This document shows positions 13,554 through 21,771 of a stretch of DNA of 32,210 nucleotides, piece by piece. This DNA is from an uncultured Acetobacteraceae bacterium (lineage in GTDB: Bacteria; Pseudomonadota; Alphaproteobacteria; Acetobacterales; Acetobacteraceae): the NCBI GenBank assembly GCA_903877125.1, contig CAIRCM010000217.1, positions 1 to 32,210 of the forward strand, read 5' to 3'. Made by a program: the position numbers and the translations under genes. The notes under the pieces are model-generated. The model saw only the letters and a list, made by a program, of their open reading frames with translations. It was not told the origin of the DNA and did no database searches. Within the stretch, counting starts at the first letter, position 1. Every line of letters starts with the position of its first letter.

Positions 13554-15539
13554 CTATTCCGCCGGTGCCGGGGCAGCCGCGGCGACCCGGCGCGACCGCA
13601 CCGCCGCCCCAACCCGCCAGCGACGGTCGCTCAAGCTGACCAATCCACCGAATGCCATGATCACCGCCCCAATCCAGATCCACGGCACGAGCGGCTTCCA
13701 ATAGGCCCGCACGGTCCAGTTGCCCGCCGAATCCGCCTCCCCCAACGCGACATAGAGATCGGCGAGGAAGTTCGTCCGGATCGCCGTCTCCCCGGTCGTC
13801 TGCTGCTGCAACGGGAAGAAGCGCCGTTCGGGATAGAGCGTCGCGATTGCCGCGCCGTCGCTGGACACCTGGATCGTCGCCCGATCGGCGGTGAAATTGG
13901 CGCCGGGCACCCGTTCCACCTTGTCCAGGCGAATGTCATACGCCGCCAGCTTCATCGAACTGCCAACCCGCAACACCTCCAGCGCTTCCTGACTGAAAGC
14001 GGACGCCGACACGCCGGCCACGAACACCGCCAGTCCGAAATGCGCGATGCTCATCCCATACGCCGCTCGGGGCAGATGCACCGCCCGCCGCAAGCTCGCG
14101 CCGAACGGCAGCCGGAAGAGCCCCACCCGCTCCGCCCATTCGGTCACCACGGCGGCCGCCAGCCACACCGCGATGGCGATGCCGAGGACCGCGAGCACCG
14201 GGCCGCCAGAGGTCACATAGAACAGAACCAGCGCCGCCACCGCCGCCACGATATACGCGACCCACAGCCGTTGCAGCGCCCCCAGCAGATCGCCACGCTT
14301 CCAGGCCAGCATCGGCCCGATCCCGACCGCGACGATCATCGGCACCATCAGCGGCACGAATGTGCGGTTGAAGAACGGGAACCCGACCGACAGTTTCGGC
14401 CCGTTCATCGCGTCCAGAAACAACGGATACAACGTGCCCAGAAACACGGTCGCGCACCCGCAGGACAGCAGGAGATTGTTCAGCACCAGCGCCCCTTCCC
14501 GCGACACCGGCGCGAACAGCCCGCCCCCTTGCAGCTTCGGCGCCCTGATTGCGTAAAGCGCCAGCGAGCCTCCGATCGCCACCAGCAGCAGTGCCAGGAT
14601 AAAACTGCCGCGCGCCGGATCGGTGGCGAAGGCATGCACCGAGGTCAGCACACCCGACCGCACCAGGAACGTGCCGACCAGCGACAGCGAGAACGTCACG
14701 ATCGCCAGCAGAATGGTCCAGGTTTTCAGCGTCTCCCGCTTTTCCACCACGATCGACGAATGGATCAGCGCGGTGCCGGCAAGCCAGGGCATGAACGAGG
14801 CATTCTCCACCGGATCCCAGAACCACCAGCCGCCCCAGCCCAGCGTGTAGTAAGCCCACCAGGATCCCATCGCGATGCCGATGGTCAGTGCGCACCACGA
14901 TGCCAGCGTCCAGGGCCGCACCCAGCGCGCCCAGGCGGCGTCCACCTGGCCCTCGATCAGGGCCGCGACGGCAAAGGCGAAGGCCACCGAAAACCCGACA
15001 TAACCCAGATAGAGGAACGGCGGATGGAAGGCCAAACCAGGATCCTGCAGCACCGGGTTCAGCCCATGCCCGTTCGCGGGCGGGTCCGTCGCGCGCAGGA
15101 ACGGGTTGGACGTGAACAGAATGAACAGCAGGAACCCGACCCCGATCATCCCCTGCACGGCGAGAACCCGAGCCCGCAACGCCGGCGGAAGATTGTTGCT
15201 GAAGGCCGCGACCGCGGCGGCGCAAAGCGACAGCATGAACACCCACAGCAGCATCGAGCCTTCGTGGTTGCCCCAGACGCCGGTGAATTTGTAGAGCAGC
15301 GGCTTGTCGGTATGGCTGTTCTCGATGACGTTGATCACCGAGAAATCGGACGTCACATAGGCATACATCAGTGCTGCCATGGACATCGCGATCAGCAGAA
15401 ACACCGCGATCGCGCAGCTCCGCCCCACCGCCATCCACCCCAGATGCCGCCGTGCGGCCCCCAACAGCGGCACGACCGATTGGATCGTGGCGACAAACAA
15501 CGCCAGGATCAGACAGAAATGGCCGAGTTCGACGATCAT
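13554..15539 (-). CDS. ccmF: Heme lyase subunit CcmF
   Basis: CcmF is the integral-membrane core of cytochrome c heme ligation. The 661-residue protein starts at ATG 15539 (MIVELGHFCLILAL); the longer open frame upstream lies in repeat sequence. It has many transmembrane helices and the tryptophan-rich heme motif WGGWWFWDPVENASFMPW at about 235-252, and conserved His in ENSHTDKPLLYKFTGVWGNH and in ALIHSSI. The C-terminal periplasmic part contains FTADRATIQV. It is the first gene of the minus-strand operon ccmF-G-H-I, with two bases between its stop and the ccmG start. The ccmABCDE genes are not in the window. Confidence 0.96.
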   Translation of the reverse strand: MIVELGHFCLILALFVATIQSVVPLLGAARRHLGWMAVGRSCAIAVFLLIAMSMAALMYAYVTSDFSVINVIENSHTDKPLLYKFTGVWGNHEGSMLLWVFMLSLCAAAVAAFSNNLPPALRARVLAVQGMIGVGFLLFILFTSNPFLRATDPPANGHGLNPVLQDPGLAFHPPFLYLGYVGFSVAFAFAVAALIEGQVDAAWARWVRPWTLASWCALTIGIAMGSWWAYYTLGWGGWWFWDPVENASFMPWLAGTALIHSSIVVEKRETLKTWTILLAIVTFSLSLVGTFLVRSGVLTSVHAFATDPARGSFILALLLVAIGGSLALYAIRAPKLQGGGLFAPVSREGALVLNNLLLSCGCATVFLGTLYPLFLDAMNGPKLSVGFPFFNRTFVPLMVPMIVAVGIGPMLAWKRGDLLGALQRLWVAYIVAAVAALVLFYVTSGGPVLAVLGIAIAVWLAAAVVTEWAERVGLFRLPFGASLRRAVHLPRAAYGMSIAHFGLAVFVAGVSASAFSQEALEVLRVGSSMKLAAYDIRLDKVERVPGANFTADRATIQVSSDGAAIATLYPERRFFPLQQQTTGETAIRTNFLADLYVALGEADSAGNWTVRAYWKPLVPWIWIGAVIMAFGGLVSLSDRRWRVGAAVRSRRVAAAAPAPAE

Positions 15540-15922
15540 ACCGTTCTTTTCATCCCTGAGGGCCCGGAAGACACACGCCGCTCCCGCCGTCATGGCCAGG
15601 CTTGTCCCGACCATCTATATCGGCACCAATGCCGCTTGGCGTGGCTCGTTCATGCCCTCCCGCGTTTACGCATCCCGGGAACGATTTTCCATCATGCCTA
15701 CCCGCGGCGACAAACCGGATCGAAAGACCGCCTTTTTTACCACCAAGCACACCGAGAACCGCAAAGGACGCACGAAAATTTATGGCCCGCCACATGGTCT
15801 TCGTGCGCTCTCCGTGGCTCTCGGTGTCCTTCGTATTAAAAAACGCGGTCTGTCAGGCGGTACGCCGGACCCCAGGTGGCCGGATCCGCGATTTCGAAGC
15901 GGCCCGCTTCGATCCCGCCCCC
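15540..15922. repeat. Repeat-filled gap upstream of ccmF
   Basis: No gene is supported in these 383 bases. At 15733-15843 there is an imperfect long palindrome: TTTTTTACCACCAAGCACAC... on the left pairs with the complement of ...CTCTCGGTGTCCTTCG then TTAAAAAA on the right, around about 25 bases. At about 15586-15620 there is a single half of a REP-type sequence (GTCATGGCCAGGCTTGTCCC). Frames through both give the spurious peptides typical of such repeats. The T-run and A-run at the ends of the palindrome would let it act as a two-way terminator between hemA and ccmF. Confidence 0.55.
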
Positions 15923-17140
15923 TCAAGCCGCGGCACGCCGCGCCGGCTGAATGATCGCCAACAACGCGCTGACCAGCTCGTCCATCATCGCGTCCGTGTG
16001 CAATGGACCAGGCGTGAAGCGCAGACGCTCCTCCCCGCGCGGCACCGTCGGATAGTTGATCGGCGTCGCATACATCCCAAACTCGGACAGCAGCCGGTTG
16101 CTCACGGACATCACCAGCTCGGCGTCGCCGATATGCAGCGGCACGATGTGGCTGTCCGATTCGATCCGCGGCAGACCCGCCGCGTCGAACCGCCGCTTCA
16201 GCGCCCCCGCCCGTTCGAACAGCTTGTCCCGCCGGGCCTGATCGGCCTTCACATGACGCACCGCGGCCAATGCCGCCGCCGCCGTGGTGGGCGGCAGCGA
16301 GGTCGTGAAAATGAACCCCGGCGCGGTCGAGCGGATGAAGTCCACCACGTCCGCATCCCCGGTGATGTAGCCGCCATGGCACCCGAAGGCTTTCGCCAGC
16401 GTGCCTTCGATGATGTCGATCCGGGCCGCGACACCGTCGCGTTCCGACACGCCGCCGCCATTCGGGCCATACATGCCGACCGCGTGCACCTCGTCGAGGT
16501 AGGTCATCGCACCGAACCGGGTCGCGAGGTCGCAGATCGCTCCGATCGGCGCGATGTCGGCATCCATCGAATATACCGACTCGAAGACGATCAACTTCGG
16601 CGCGGAAACCGGCGCGGCCCGCAGCAGCGATTCGAGATGTCCCATGTCGTTGTGGCGGAAGATGTTCACGACGGCACGCGAGCCTTTGATCCCCGCGATC
16701 ATCGAGGCATGGTTCTTGGCGTCCGAGAACACCTGCCACCGCTCATCCGGGCCATGCGGCAGGCTGTTCAGAATGGTCGAAAGCGCCGCCTGATTGGACA
16801 CAAAGCCGGATGTGAACAGCAGCCCGGCCTGCTTGCCATGGAGATCGGCAAGCTCCCGCTCCAGCGCGTCGATCAACGGGCTGGTGCCGCTGATGTTGCG
16901 CGTGCCGCCGGCACCCACACCCATCGTGCGCGCCGCCTCGCAGGCAGCTTCCACCAGCACGGGATGGCCGCCCATCGCGAGGTAGTCGTTCGACGACCAC
17001 ACCAGCACCCGCTTGCCATCGGGGTCGACGTAATGCGGGAACCCATCGGCCTGTTTGGCCAGCGGCGTGAAGGTGCGGTACCGCCCTTGGCCCCGGATTG
17101 ATTCCAGCGACTGACGGCAAAATTCATGAAATGCGTTCAT
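15923..17140 (-). CDS. hemA: 5-aminolevulinate synthase
   Basis: This PLP enzyme condenses glycine and succinyl-CoA to 5-aminolevulinate, the first step of the alphaproteobacterial (Shemin) heme pathway. The 405-residue protein has the family hallmarks: [13 protein letters not shown] (48-60), [11 protein letters not shown] (77-87), [10 protein letters not shown] (216-225) with the PLP-ring Asp, and [13 protein letters not shown] (245-257) with the Schiff-base lysine K250. GAGGAAAG about 8 bases before the ATG is a good ribosome site. It is followed downstream by the cytochrome c maturation genes on the same strand, after a 383-bp repeat-filled gap, so a shared transcript is not assured, though both serve heme use. 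Confidence 0.97.
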   Translation of the reverse strand: MNAFHEFCRQSLESIRGQGRYRTFTPLAKQADGFPHYVDPDGKRVLVWSSNDYLAMGGHPVLVEAACEAARTMGVGAGGTRNISGTSPLIDALERELADLHGKQAGLLFTSGFVSNQAALSTILNSLPHGPDERWQVFSDAKNHASMIAGIKGSRAVVNIFRHNDMGHLESLLRAAPVSAPKLIVFESVYSMDADIAPIGAICDLATRFGAMTYLDEVHAVGMYGPNGGGVSERDGVAARIDIIEGTLAKAFGCHGGYITGDADVVDFIRSTAPGFIFTTSLPPTTAAAALAAVRHVKADQARRDKLFERAGALKRRFDAAGLPRIESDSHIVPLHIGDAELVMSVSNRLLSEFGMYATPINYPTVPRGEERLRFTPGPLHTDAMMDELVSALLAIIQPARRAAA

Positions 17141-17269
17141 GGATAGGCACTTTCCTCAGGCAGCGCTGGCCGTCATTGATCCGCATCAACCTTAGCCGAT
17201 GCGAGGAAGCACCGAAAGGCAATTCCCACAAAGGTCCAATCCGGGATGGCAGCCATGTTCCACCATTCT

Positions 17270-17298
17270 TTGCACACGAACAAGCCCGTGCCCTAGAT
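17270..17298 (+). promoter_or_regulatory. Possible sigma-70-type promoter of DUF2889 gene
   Basis: TTGCAC (17270-17275) and CTAGAT (17293-17298) are 17 bases apart, 32 bases before the ATG at 17331, with GGAG at 17321-17324. The -35 begins with the TTG that is strong in alphaproteobacteria; the -10 is a poor match. Confidence 0.35.
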
Positions 17299-17330
17299 TG
17301 GGGTGCGGTGCAACATAACAGGAGTCCACG

Positions 17331-17957
17331 ATGCCGTTGAGCGCGCCCGTCGCACGCGAAAAGCAGCACACACGCTCGATCGAGATCGGCGGATACCGTC
17401 GGGCCGATGGCCTGTACGACATCGAAGCGCACCTGACCGACGTCAAGGCATTCGGACAAACCAACTATGACCGCGGCTTCATCCCCGCGGGTGAGCCGAT
17501 TCACGACCTCTGGCTGCGCCTGACAGTCGACGAGACCATGGAAATCGTCGCCAGTGAAGCAACCAGCGACCTGACGCCCTACAAGATGTGCCCGACGGCC
17601 GCCCCCAACTTCGCCCGCCTTAAGGGCATGCGAATCAAGGCCGGCTTCCTGCGCGACGCCAATCAGGCCGTGGGCGGCCCGGTCGGGTGCACCCATCTGC
17701 GCGAACTGCTCCAGCAGATCGCCACCACCGCGTTCCAGACCATCAACCCAGCCCGCGTGCGCAAGGAAATGGCGGCCGAAGGCACGCAGCCAAAACCCGG
17801 CAGCGATATCGTCGATGCGCGCATCACCGAGAAGATGGGCGGCCCGCCGAAAATCCTGAACACCTGCGTCGCCTACAGCGATGCCGGGCCGCTGGTGAAG
17901 CGGCGCTGGCCGCACCTCTACACCGGCGCCGACACAGAGGCCGTCGCGGCCGACTAG
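17331..17957 (+). CDS. DUF2889 domain protein
   Basis: The 208-residue product resembles the DUF2889 family: KQHTRSIEIGGYRRADGLYD near the N-terminus, LRLTVDETMEIVA in the middle and GGPVGCTHLRELLQ at about 115-128. The Cys-Thr-His element is a striking conserved part. Members are widespread in proteobacteria with no established function that I know. No signal peptide is seen. The TAG stop (17955-17957) is the first base of hairpin A of composite repeat copy 3. It is divergent from hemA, 190 bp away. Confidence 0.75.
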   Translation: MPLSAPVAREKQHTRSIEIGGYRRADGLYDIEAHLTDVKAFGQTNYDRGFIPAGEPIHDLWLRLTVDETMEIVASEATSDLTPYKMCPTAAPNFARLKGMRIKAGFLRDANQAVGGPVGCTHLRELLQQIATTAFQTINPARVRKEMAAEGTQPKPGSDIVDARITEKMGGPPKILNTCVAYSDAGPLVKRRWPHLYTGADTEAVAAD

Positions 17958-18060
17958 AATATGATAGGGTCAAACTGACCCTGTCATATTCCATGAGTCT
18001 CTGTTCGATCGCGTGATCGGCGCCGAAGTGTGGTTCCACCTCCGGCGATCACGCTTTAAG
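17955..18060 (+). repeat. Composite A+B hairpin repeat, copy 3
   Basis: Hairpin A (17957-17991) has 16-base arms, GAATATGATAGGGTCA against TGACCCTGTCATATTC, with one U-G wobble and a 3-base loop. Its outer sequence differs from copies 1 and 2, but the mates co-vary so the stem is kept. Unit B (about 18003-18060) has 9-bp outer arms, GCGTGATCG and CGATCACGC, plus an inner GTGG/CCAC. The copy begins at the DUF2889 stop and ends at the stop of the convergent regulator gene (TTA at 18056-18058), so both genes end exactly in it. Confidence 0.78.
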
Positions 18061-18382
18061 CAGCGGCACGCGCTCCATCCACCGTCGCCGTCAGCGCGTC
18101 CCGCTGACGCCCCGCCTCGATACGCAGCACCCCATGCCCCGCCGCGGCATGACCTGCTTCGGTCGCCGCCGCTCGGAAATAGTCGAGCACGAACACCCGG
18201 ACCGCACTGGTGCGTCCGCCCGGATTGTCGTCGTCCTCGGCCTTGCGGACGAGGGCGCTCAGATCCTTGCCCTCCCGCTCACCGATTTCGGTGAGAGCCT
18301 GCCAAAGCTCCGGCTCCAGCCGCATGCTGGTCCGCCCACGCTTGGCGACGACGTTACGATTGACAAGCCGACTGTCAGACAC
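18056..18382 (-). CDS. Ribbon-helix-helix regulator
   Basis: A 108-residue protein with a ribbon-helix-helix core: the strand RTSMRLEPELW (17-27) then ALTEIGEREGKDLSALVRKAE, typical of RHH_4-type regulators. The C-terminal part (TSAVRVFVLDYFRAAATEAG) is another conserved helix of this alphaproteobacterial family. The start was set at GTG 18382 because AAGGGGG lies 6 bases upstream; an ATG at 18412 has no site. Upstream are two repeated TTAA-N7-TTWA boxes, candidates for CtrA binding or for autoregulation. The target genes are unknown. Its TAA stop lies inside the end of composite repeat copy 3. Confidence 0.75.
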   Translation of the reverse strand: MSDSRLVNRNVVAKRGRTSMRLEPELWQALTEIGEREGKDLSALVRKAEDDDNPGGRTSAVRVFVLDYFRAAATEAGHAAAGHGVLRIEAGRQRDALTATVDGARAAA

Positions 18383-18427
18383 GGCAGCCCCCTTCAGTTG
18401 AACGAGGGCCATTGGAACAAAAACAGG

Positions 18428-18442
18428 TTAACAAAGGGTTTA
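18428..18442. promoter_or_regulatory. CtrA-like box, proximal (TTAA-N7-TTTA)
   Basis: TTAACAAAGGGTTTA matches the TTAA-N7-TTAA consensus with one deviation. It shares GTTAACAAAGGGTT with the box at 18484-18498, forming a 14-bp direct repeat. It lies 45 bases before the GTG of the regulator gene. Confidence 0.45.
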
Positions 18443-18483
18443 CGCGGACGAAAATATTTGCACACCCGGGTATTTTTTATGTG

Positions 18484-18498
18484 TTAACAAAGGGTTAA
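18484..18498. promoter_or_regulatory. CtrA-like box, distal (TTAA-N7-TTAA)
   Basis: TTAACAAAGGGTTAA is a perfect match to the CtrA consensus, 56 bases from the proximal box. The stretch between the boxes is AT-rich and probably contains the regulator gene promoter. Other readings are an operator of the ribbon-helix-helix protein itself. Confidence 0.48.
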
Positions 18499-18530
18499 TT
18501 CACCCATCGGAATGCCGTCCCGCGCGACAT

Positions 18531-19655
18531 TCACGGCCGCATCTTCACCACGACCTTGATCGCGTCCTCGATCCGTTCCCGAGCGTATTTCAGCGCCGTC
18601 GGCAGTTCGGCCAACGTGAAGCTGTGGGTATGGATCAGCTTGGCGTCGAAACGCTTCTGCGCCATCAGCGCAGCGGCGCGATGGGTGGCGCTGCGGCCCT
18701 CCCCCCTTATGCCGAACACGTAGATGTTGTTGCGCACGAGGTGGGCGATATCCACCATCGCCGGCTCATGCGGAAATGCCGCGAGGCAGATGCGCCCGCC
18801 GCGCCCAACCATCCGCCCAGCCTCGTTCAGGGCATTCGGCGCACCCGAACATTCCAGAACGTATTCCACCCCCTTGCCGCCGGTGAGGCGCTTGACCGCG
18901 TCGACCGGATTCTCGCTGTTCACGTTGATCGTGTGATCGGCACCGAGTTGCCGGCCGATATCCAGCCGCCGGTCCCGCGTGCCCGTGAGAATGACCGGAT
19001 CGGCGCCCAGTGCTTTGGCGACGGCAACACCAAGCAGCCCGATCGGCCCGGGACCGGTGACCACCACGCCCTGCCCCGCGACGATTCCGCCTAATACGTC
19101 GAGCCCGTACATCGCCGTCCCGGCGGTGACGATCAGCGTCGCTTCCTCATCCGGCATTTCGTCGGGGATGTGGACCATCGTGTTGACGTTGTTGATCGCG
19201 TATTCGGCGAAACCGCCATCGGTGGTGAACCCGTTGGCACGATGGCCTTTGCTGGCGAAACCGTAGTTGAGGCAGGAGGTGTACATCCCCTCCCGGCAGC
19301 GCGGACACCGGCCGCAACCGGCGTGAATCTCCACCGCGATCCGGTCGCCGACAGCGAATTCGTCCACCGTGGGGCCCAGTTTCACCACGGTGCCCATATA
19401 TTCGTGCCCCGGCGTCCAGTTCCTGTTGAACGGCGAGCCGCCCTCGATAATCGCCGGCATACCGCCGTGGATCACCTCCAGATCCGTCGCGCAGATCGCC
19501 ACCGCATCGATCCGCACCAGCACTTCGGCGCGGCCCGGTTCGGGCACCGGCTTGTCGACGAAATGCAGCTCCTCCGGCCCGCCCAGAACCCATGCTTTCA
19601 TGGTGCTGGGAATGACGAAGTCGTTGCCACGGTCGGGCGAGGTCGTTTGCGACAT
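18531..19655 (-). CDS. Zinc-dependent alcohol dehydrogenase (MDR family)
   Basis: The 374-residue protein is a medium-chain NAD(P)-dependent dehydrogenase. The catalytic zinc site is C55 (AICATD) and H84-E85 (TPGHEY); the structural zinc loop is GCGRCPRCREGMYTSC with Cys at 114, 117, 120 and 128. The Rossmann motif is GPGPIGLLG, followed by the DPVILTGTRDRR region. ATG 19655 was chosen, with GGAG upstream; the open frame extends to 19706. The substrate is not predictable; polyol or threonine dehydrogenase-like enzymes share the fold. It is divergent from the GNAT gene. Confidence 0.87.
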   Translation of the reverse strand: MSQTTSPDRGNDFVIPSTMKAWVLGGPEELHFVDKPVPEPGRAEVLVRIDAVAICATDLEVIHGGMPAIIEGGSPFNRNWTPGHEYMGTVVKLGPTVDEFAVGDRIAVEIHAGCGRCPRCREGMYTSCLNYGFASKGHRANGFTTDGGFAEYAINNVNTMVHIPDEMPDEEATLIVTAGTAMYGLDVLGGIVAGQGVVVTGPGPIGLLGVAVAKALGADPVILTGTRDRRLDIGRQLGADHTINVNSENPVDAVKRLTGGKGVEYVLECSGAPNALNEAGRMVGRGGRICLAAFPHEPAMVDIAHLVRNNIYVFGIRGEGRSATHRAAALMAQKRFDAKLIHTHSFTLAELPTALKYARERIEDAIKVVVKMRP

Positions 19656-19726
19656 TCTTCGATGCTCCGTTGGACGCTCGGAAACTCTGCCGATACCATG
19701 AAACACCGATGACAGGGAGCACCGCG

Positions 19727-20155
19727 ATGCCCGCGGCTTTAATCCTTTCCAGCGATCCGGAACCGGAAGCCCGTGCCATCATCGGCGACGGACTGAATGC
19801 CTATAACGATGCCATCGTCGGATACGCCGATCGCATGCCGCTGACCGTCAAGGTCGTCGATCCCGCGACCGGCGCGGTGATCGGGGGAATAAGCGGCGGC
19901 ACCTCCCTTGGTCTGCTGTTCGTCGATCTGGTCTTTCTGCCGGACTCGCTGCGTGGCCAGGACGTCGGCTCCCGCATGATGGGGATGGCCGAGGACGAAG
20001 CGCGTCGCCGTGGCTGCCGGGCGGGGATGCTCTACACCATCAGCTTCCAGGCGCCCGGCTTCTACCAAAAACTTGGCTGGACCGTGTTCGGCGAAATCCC
20101 GTGCGACCCAGAGGGCACCAGCAGGTTCTTCCTGACCAAGACCTTCCGCGATTGA
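19727..20155 (+). CDS. GNAT-family N-acetyltransferase
   Basis: A 142-residue acyl-CoA-dependent transferase. The acetyl-CoA-binding loop is LRGQDVGSRMM (about 75-85) after the strand LLFVDLVFLPDS, and the C-terminal segment is QAPGFYQKLGWTVFGE (108-123), the usual motif B of the family. The start at 19727 was chosen for GGGAG 7 bases upstream, rather than 19670 or 19709. It is a single-domain protein with no signal for the substrate. The next gene, a membrane protein, starts 27-57 bases downstream and may be in the same transcript. Confidence 0.82.
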   Translation: MPAALILSSDPEPEARAIIGDGLNAYNDAIVGYADRMPLTVKVVDPATGAVIGGISGGTSLGLLFVDLVFLPDSLRGQDVGSRMMGMAEDEARRRGCRAGMLYTISFQAPGFYQKLGWTVFGEIPCDPEGTSRFFLTKTFRD

Positions 20156-20182
20156 CTCCCGCCGTTCGATGCGATCATCCTG

Positions 20183-20656
20183 ATGCAACAAATGGTAACT
20201 GGGGCCTACGTCATGGATTCCGCATTCACCCGAGCCTGCCTCGGGTTCTCGGCTGGTGCGATCGCGGCTTTGCTGTTTCATCAGGGCCTGGCCGAGATAT
20301 TCGATCTCACCGGGATCGGAAGAATGGCGGCCTTCCGCCTGCAGCCCGTTTGGCCGTTCGGCCTGCCCGGGGTCGTAAACCTGTCGTTCTGGAGCGCGCT
20401 CTACGGCGTGGCATTCGCATTGGCTTTGCCGCATCTCCGCCGTCCGATCTGGCAGGTCGGGATCGGTCTCGGCCTGATCGCGGGTGTGGTCACCTTGTTT
20501 GTGACGCTGCCGCTCAACGGAATTCCCCTCGCGCATGGCTGGCACACCTGGCCCATCGCCCGCACGATCATCCTGAACCTCTGCTGGGGCCTCGGCACCG
20601 GTATGCTTCTGCCCATGCTGCAGCCCCGCCCCCTGCTCCGCTCAGTCAGCGCATAA
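20183..20656 (+). CDS. Four-helix membrane protein, unknown
   Basis: The product, 157 residues from 20183 or 147 from the ATG at 20213 (MDSAFTRACLGF), has four hydrophobic segments: about SAGAIAALLFHQGLAEIF, NLSFWSALYGVAFALALP, VGIGLGLIAGVVTLFVTLP and TIILNLCWGLGTGMLLP. Charged loops separate them, and it ends in a short tail. I do not recognise the family. The start is uncertain because no strong ribosome site is visible at either ATG. It is followed two bases later by the cupin gene, so the two are probably translated together. Confidence 0.6.
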   Translation: MQQMVTGAYVMDSAFTRACLGFSAGAIAALLFHQGLAEIFDLTGIGRMAAFRLQPVWPFGLPGVVNLSFWSALYGVAFALALPHLRRPIWQVGIGLGLIAGVVTLFVTLPLNGIPLAHGWHTWPIARTIILNLCWGLGTGMLLPMLQPRPLLRSVSA

Positions 20657-20658
20657 AC

Positions 20659-21219
20659 ATGGCATTCGACCGTGATCGGTTCATCGCCGACTGCGAGGCC
20701 GCGGTCTCGTCCGGCGGCGGACAGCGCGCGATCCGAGCCTTGCTCGAAGAAGCAGTCGGCGACCCCGCCGCCATTGTGGGCGCGTTGGGGGAGCCGAAGC
20801 GGGCCGGTATCGGCATCCTCCACCGGTCCCGGAACGTCACCATCCTCAATCTGGTGTGGGGTCCGCATATGACCGCCATGCCGCATAATCACCACATGTG
20901 GGCAACGATCGGCATGTACGGCGGGCGGGAGGACAATATCTTCTGGCGGGAACTCCCACCCGACGCCAAATGGCCGATCGAGGCCGCCGGCGCCTCCTCC
21001 TACATGCAAGGCGATGTCGGCACGCTCGGCCCCAACATCATCCACTCCGTGACCAATCCGCTGGGCAAACTCACCGCCGCTCTACATGTCTATGGCGGCG
21101 ACTTCCTGAAACAGGCCCGCGAACAGTGGGACGAGGAAACTCTCGTCCGCCGCCCGTTCGACACCGACATCGCACGCCGCGCCTTCGAGGATTCCAACCG
21201 CGACCTCGACCGCGCCTGA
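20659..21219 (+). CDS. Cupin-type metalloprotein (COG5553-like)
   Basis: A 186-residue single-domain cupin. Metal-ligand candidates are H76 and H78 in MPHNHHMWATIGMYGG (residues 74-89) and H129 in GPNIIHSVTN; the HVYGGDF segment (143-149) is also characteristic. The pattern resembles small cysteine- or thiol-dioxygenase-like proteins. The start at ATG 20659 follows the membrane gene stop by two bases; a longer frame exists upstream but runs through that gene. Function is unassigned; a small oxygenase or metal-binding role is likely. Confidence 0.72.
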   Translation: MAFDRDRFIADCEAAVSSGGGQRAIRALLEEAVGDPAAIVGALGEPKRAGIGILHRSRNVTILNLVWGPHMTAMPHNHHMWATIGMYGGREDNIFWRELPPDAKWPIEAAGASSYMQGDVGTLGPNIIHSVTNPLGKLTAALHVYGGDFLKQAREQWDEETLVRRPFDTDIARRAFEDSNRDLDRA

Positions 21220-21338
21220 CCCCGAACCAACCCCGCGATCGGCCCTCCACGCTTGGATTCGCGCGTGCCACCGCCTGGCTGGCACCGCCGATCACCACAG
21301 CGCGGACAGACTTGTCGCACCGGATGCCCACGAAATCG

Positions 21339-21379
21339 TTTGGTCGCGTGATTCAAACCGAGGGTGATTCCACTTTCTG
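21339..21379 (+). repeat. Composite repeat B half, decayed copy 4
   Basis: TTTGGTCGCGTGATTCAAAC matches the start of unit B of copy 2 (TTTGGTCGCGTGATTCACGC), and GGTGATTCCACTTTCTG resembles its centre. Hairpin A and the end of B are missing. It again sits between convergent genes. Confidence 0.5.
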
Positions 21380-21399
21380 TCACCACGCGCCATGTCATC

Positions 21400-21505
21400 C
21401 CAACCGCCCCAATCATTGACGCATCGGCCTTCCACCCGCGTCCTGCCGGCGAATGCCGGTATCCACGATTTTCGCTGCGCGGAGCTTGAAAAATCGTCGA
21501 TACCC
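21400..21505 (+). mobile_element. MITE-like element 3, truncated
   Basis: Left terminal repeat and left core arm are nearly identical to element 2 (about four differences in 100 bases), but the sequence stops inside the right core arm, at GATACC, where unrelated sequence (CCAAGTTCACAG) begins. The right end has been lost, probably by a later insertion or deletion. Confidence 0.7.
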
Positions 21506-21506
21506 C

Positions 21507-21550
21507 AAGTTCACAGACGAAGTGCAACACCAAACTGCTAAGGTGTTGCA
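21507..21550. mobile_element. Possible insertion sequence end
   Basis: The segment starting AGTTCACAGACGAAGTGCAA contains a perfect 9-bp stem, TGCAACACC (21523-21531) and GGTGTTGCA (21542-21550), with a 10-base loop. It lies at the junction where MITE-like element 3 and the vapB remnant are both cut. Its look recalls IS30-family termini, but no transposase is present. Confidence 0.3.
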
Positions 21551-21771
21551 ATGGCCCAACCATACGGTTTCATCGTAACCGACAATCCTCTCCGCGCATC
21601 TCGTGTCGAAATCAGGCAGTGCGGCACAATGCGTGCCCATTTTCAGCAGCCGCGCCGCCAACCCCGCCGATGTCGCTCGCGCCCCAACCGCTCGGTCAGT
21701 GTCTCTCCAGTAAGGGAAGCGACTTCCCTGACCAGCCAATCGGTCTCCTCATCCTTCAGGCTCAACGCCAT
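21550..21771 (-). pseudogene. VapB-type (Rv0623-like) antitoxin, frameshifted
   Basis: From ATG 21771 the frame gives MALSLKDEETDWLVREVASL then TGETLTERLGRERHRRG and stops at 21643. This is the start of the Rv0623-type antitoxin family. The C-terminal half (GLAARLLKMGTHCAALPDFD, then GYDE) continues in another frame. A segment normally between TGETLTE and RLERER is also missing. No toxin gene follows, and the remnant runs into an IS-like end. It is a dead antitoxin gene. Confidence 0.65.

Noticed and set aside
14040-15839. A 599-codon plus-strand open frame opposite ccmF
   Set aside because: It is rich in Arg, His, Gln and Pro, as expected of a GC-rich antisense shadow, and ccmF on the minus strand is unmistakable.
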